Source: PHAA01 sp964584415 (GTDB lineage Bacteria > Bacillota > Syntrophomonadia > Syntrophomonadales > Syntrophomonadaceae). Taken from it: 8,148 bases of DNA. This document shows, in pieces, positions 6,474-8,148 of this stretch. The first letter of the stretch is position 1. Every line of letters starts with the position of its first letter. The translations under genes and the position numbers were made by a program. Where the stretch lies: contig CAZOZX010000092.1 in assembly GCA_964584415.1 (NCBI GenBank), positions 1 to 8,148 of the forward strand. Direction: 5' to 3'. The notes under the pieces were generated by a model. It was not told the DNA's origin, searched no databases, and saw nothing but the letters and a program-made list of their open reading frames with translations.

Positions 6474-6496
6474 ACTGGTCTTATCCTTATTTCTGG

Positions 6497-6506
6497 GGGA
6501 ATAATA
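6497..6506 (+). promoter_or_regulatory. Candidate sigma-F (forespore) -10 element of lonB
   Basis: GGGAATAATA matches every fixed position of the B. subtilis sigma-F -10 consensus GGNRANAMTR. Upstream, the -35 consensus GYWTA is only partly met: TCTTA (6479-6483) has four of five but a short 13-base gap, and GTCTT (6478-6482) has three of five. A start near 6513 would leave a leader of about 25 bases carrying the AAGGA ribosome binding site (6525-6529). No good sigma-A promoter is seen in this gap. In B. subtilis lonB is known to be forespore-expressed under sigma-F, which makes the assignment plausible. Confidence 0.42.
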
Positions 6507-6538
6507 ACTTTGGAAGACCTGGGAAAGGAACGATGTTG

Positions 6539-8148
6539 ATGAGTGAAATTTTTGTCCAATATGGTGGTATTTTCTACTTAGTGCAGATTTTCTTCAGCAT
6601 TGTTATCGGGCTTTATTTTTGGAATATGCTCAAAAGCCAACAGGGGCGCAAAGCGGTTATTGTCCAATCAGCTGAGAAAGAATTCCGCCAGCTGCAGGAA
6701 ATGCGCAACATTAAATTAACAGAACCTTTGGCTAGCCTCAGCCGCCCGGGTAGCTTCAGCGATGTAGTCGGGCAGGAAGAGGGGATCGAAATACTGAAAT
6801 CGGCTTTATGCGGACCCAATCCCCAGCATGTCATAATCTACGGACCACCGGGGGTCGGAAAAACCGCCGCGGCTCGTTTGGTTTTGGAAGAGGCCTGCCG
6901 CAATCCATTATCTCCTTTTAAAGAGAATGCCAAATTTATTGAGATAGATGCAACTATATGCCGTTTTGATGAAAGGAATATAGCTGATCCATTAATCGGC
7001 TCGGTTCATGATCCTATTTACCAGGGGGCCGGCTCGATGGGCAGCGCGGGTATACCACAGCCTAAACCTGGAGCCTGCACCCGGGCTCATGGAGGGGTAT
7101 TGTTCATCGATGAAATTGGAGAACTTCATCCCCTGCAAATGAATAAGCTGTTAAAAGTACTGGAAGACCGTAAGGTGCTTCTGGAGAGTGCTTATTATAA
7201 TGAATCCGATAAGAGTATCCCCAAACACATCCACGATATTTTCAAAAACGGACTGCCGGCAGATTTTAGGTTGGTAGGAGCTACCACCAGGATGCCAACT
7301 GATATCCCGCCCGCCATTCGATCACGCTGCCTGGAGGTTTTTTTCCGGCCCTTGGACCACAGTTGTATTAAAAACATCACCCGTAATGCCGCTTCTAAAG
7401 TGAGCCTGGAGCTGGAGGAAACAGCTATAGAGGAGATAAGCCGGCATGCGGGTAATGGCCGGGAAGCGGTAAACATTGTGCAGCTGGTAGCCGGTATCGC
7501 TCTGGTAGAAAATGTGACCACGGTAAAAAATGATATAGTGCAGAAAGTTATTAATAATGGCAATCTAACCGCCCGGATGGAAATGAAAGTAAAAGACCAC
7601 CCTCAAGTTGGGTTAGTGAACGGCCTGGCAGTATACGGGCCTAGTGTCGGTACCCTGGTAGAAATAGAGGCAGTCGTAACCCCGGCGGAAAAAAATCAGG
7701 GAACCTGGCGGGTTACAGGGGTGGTTGAATCCGAGGAATTAGAGACAGGCGGCCGAACCTTGCGTCGAAAAAGCATGGCTATGGGCGCAGTAGAGAATGT
7801 TCTGACCGTTCTGCAGAGGGATTGCGGACTTAAGATACGTGACTTTGATATTCATATAAACTTCCCGGGCGGAACACCTCTTGATGGTCCTTCGGCAGGA
7901 GTCTCAATTGCCACCGCAGTACTCTCAGCCATCAAGAATATACCAATCGATAATCTGGTCGCCATGACCGGGGAATTATCGGTACATGGCCAGGTCAAAC
8001 CGGTGGGAGGAGTCAGCAGCAAGGTTGAGGCGGCAGCCAAAGCCGGGGTCAAAAGGGTAATTATTCCGGCTGAGAACTGGCTTAATACCTTTGCTGAATT
8101 AGGTGATATTAAAGTCATTCCGGTCCGTAATATTGACGAAGTTTTAGC
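6539..8148 (+). CDS. lonB: LonB, membrane-anchored ATP-dependent Lon-type protease (3' end cut by window edge)
   Basis: 536 codons are visible and the frame is open at the edge; compared with B. subtilis LonB (about 550 residues) only a short C-terminal tail is missing. An N-terminal membrane helix (about 10-31) is followed by an AAA+ domain with Walker A GPPGVGKT (102-109), Walker B GGVLFIDE (185-192), sensor-1 LVGATT (245-250) and an arginine-finger region IPPAIRSRC (256-264). The C-terminal Lon peptidase domain has the Ser-Lys dyad S452 (DGPSAG) and K495 (SSKVEAA), spaced 43 residues as in other Lon enzymes. It lacks the large N-terminal substrate domain of LonA. In Bacillus LonB is active in the forespore; here it is the gene after clpX, as in B. 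subtilis. In-frame starts ATG 6533, TTG 6536 and ATG 6539 are all possible; 6539 is nine bases past AAGGA (6525-6529). lonA may follow outside the window. Confidence 0.96.
   Translation, partial: MSEIFVQYGGIFYLVQIFFSIVIGLYFWNMLKSQQGRKAVIVQSAEKEFRQLQEMRNIKLTEPLASLSRPGSFSDVVGQEEGIEILKSALCGPNPQHVIIYGPPGVGKTAAARLVLEEACRNPLSPFKENAKFIEIDATICRFDERNIADPLIGSVHDPIYQGAGSMGSAGIPQPKPGACTRAHGGVLFIDEIGELHPLQMNKLLKVLEDRKVLLESAYYNESDKSIPKHIHDIFKNGLPADFRLVGATTRMPTDIPPAIRSRCLEVFFRPLDHSCIKNITRNAASKVSLELEETAIEEISRHAGNGREAVNIVQLVAGIALVENVTTVKNDIVQKVINNGNLTARMEMKVKDHPQVGLVNGLAVYGPSVGTLVEIEAVVTPAEKNQGTWRVTGVVESEELETGGRTLRRKSMAMGAVENVLTVLQRDCGLKIRDFDIHINFPGGTPLDGPSAGVSIATAVLSAIKNIPIDNLVAMTGELSVHGQVKPVGGVSSKVEAAAKAGVKRVIIPAENWLNTFAELGDIKVIPVRNIDEVL

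Noticed and set aside
6510..6539. Nine-codon leader peptide (TTG start) whose TGA overlaps the lonB ATG
   Set aside because: It has GGGGGA upstream and a coupling-like TGATG overlap. If the sigma-F-like start near 6513 is right it would not be on the message, and nine codons are too few to support from one genome.

Overview
The window looks like ordinary chromosomal DNA from a low-to-mid GC, spore-forming Firmicute, most likely a member of the Clostridia. Evidence: the gene order tig-clpP-clpX-lonB, a membrane-anchored LonB (a protease typical of endospore formers), AGGAGG-type ribosome binding sites, CCA-encoding tRNA genes and U-tract hairpin terminators. The genus cannot be fixed from sequence alone. 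I see no phage, transposon, CRISPR array or toxin-antitoxin system.

Left part, minus strand (1-1644). Reading leftwards from 1644 there is a YkuD-type L,D-transpeptidase with a peptidoglycan-binding domain on each side of its catalytic domain. It is followed by tRNA-Pro(TGG) with its own TTGACA/TATCAT promoter and a strong terminator. Then comes an OmpR/PhoB-family response regulator, read from a promoter just behind that terminator and cut off by the left edge before its DNA-recognition helix. An AT-rich divergent intergenic region (1645-1846) separates this block from the rest.

Middle (1847-3040), plus strand. A stand-alone slipin (SPFH/stomatin family) membrane protein is followed by a long inverted repeat, which probably ends it. 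The promoter of tRNA-Gly(GCC) appears to be built into that inverted repeat. The tRNA has its own hairpin terminator.

Right part (3109-8148), plus strand. Here is the protein-quality-control cluster: trigger factor (tig), the ClpP peptidase and the ClpX unfoldase follow each other without a terminator and probably form one operon. A GAAA-loop terminator after clpX separates it from lonB, which is cut off by the right edge a few residues before its expected end. Between that terminator and lonB lies a sequence that fully matches the sigma-F -10 consensus, consistent with forespore expression of lonB in Bacillus. Trigger factor folds nascent chains at the ribosome, ClpXP degrades tagged or misfolded proteins, and LonB is a second ATP-dependent protease anchored in the membrane.

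No clearly new biological system is visible. The points most worth checking are the candidate sigma-F promoter of lonB, the promoter-in-terminator arrangement at tRNA-Gly, the flanked L,D-transpeptidase, and the slipin without an adjacent NfeD partner on its downstream side.
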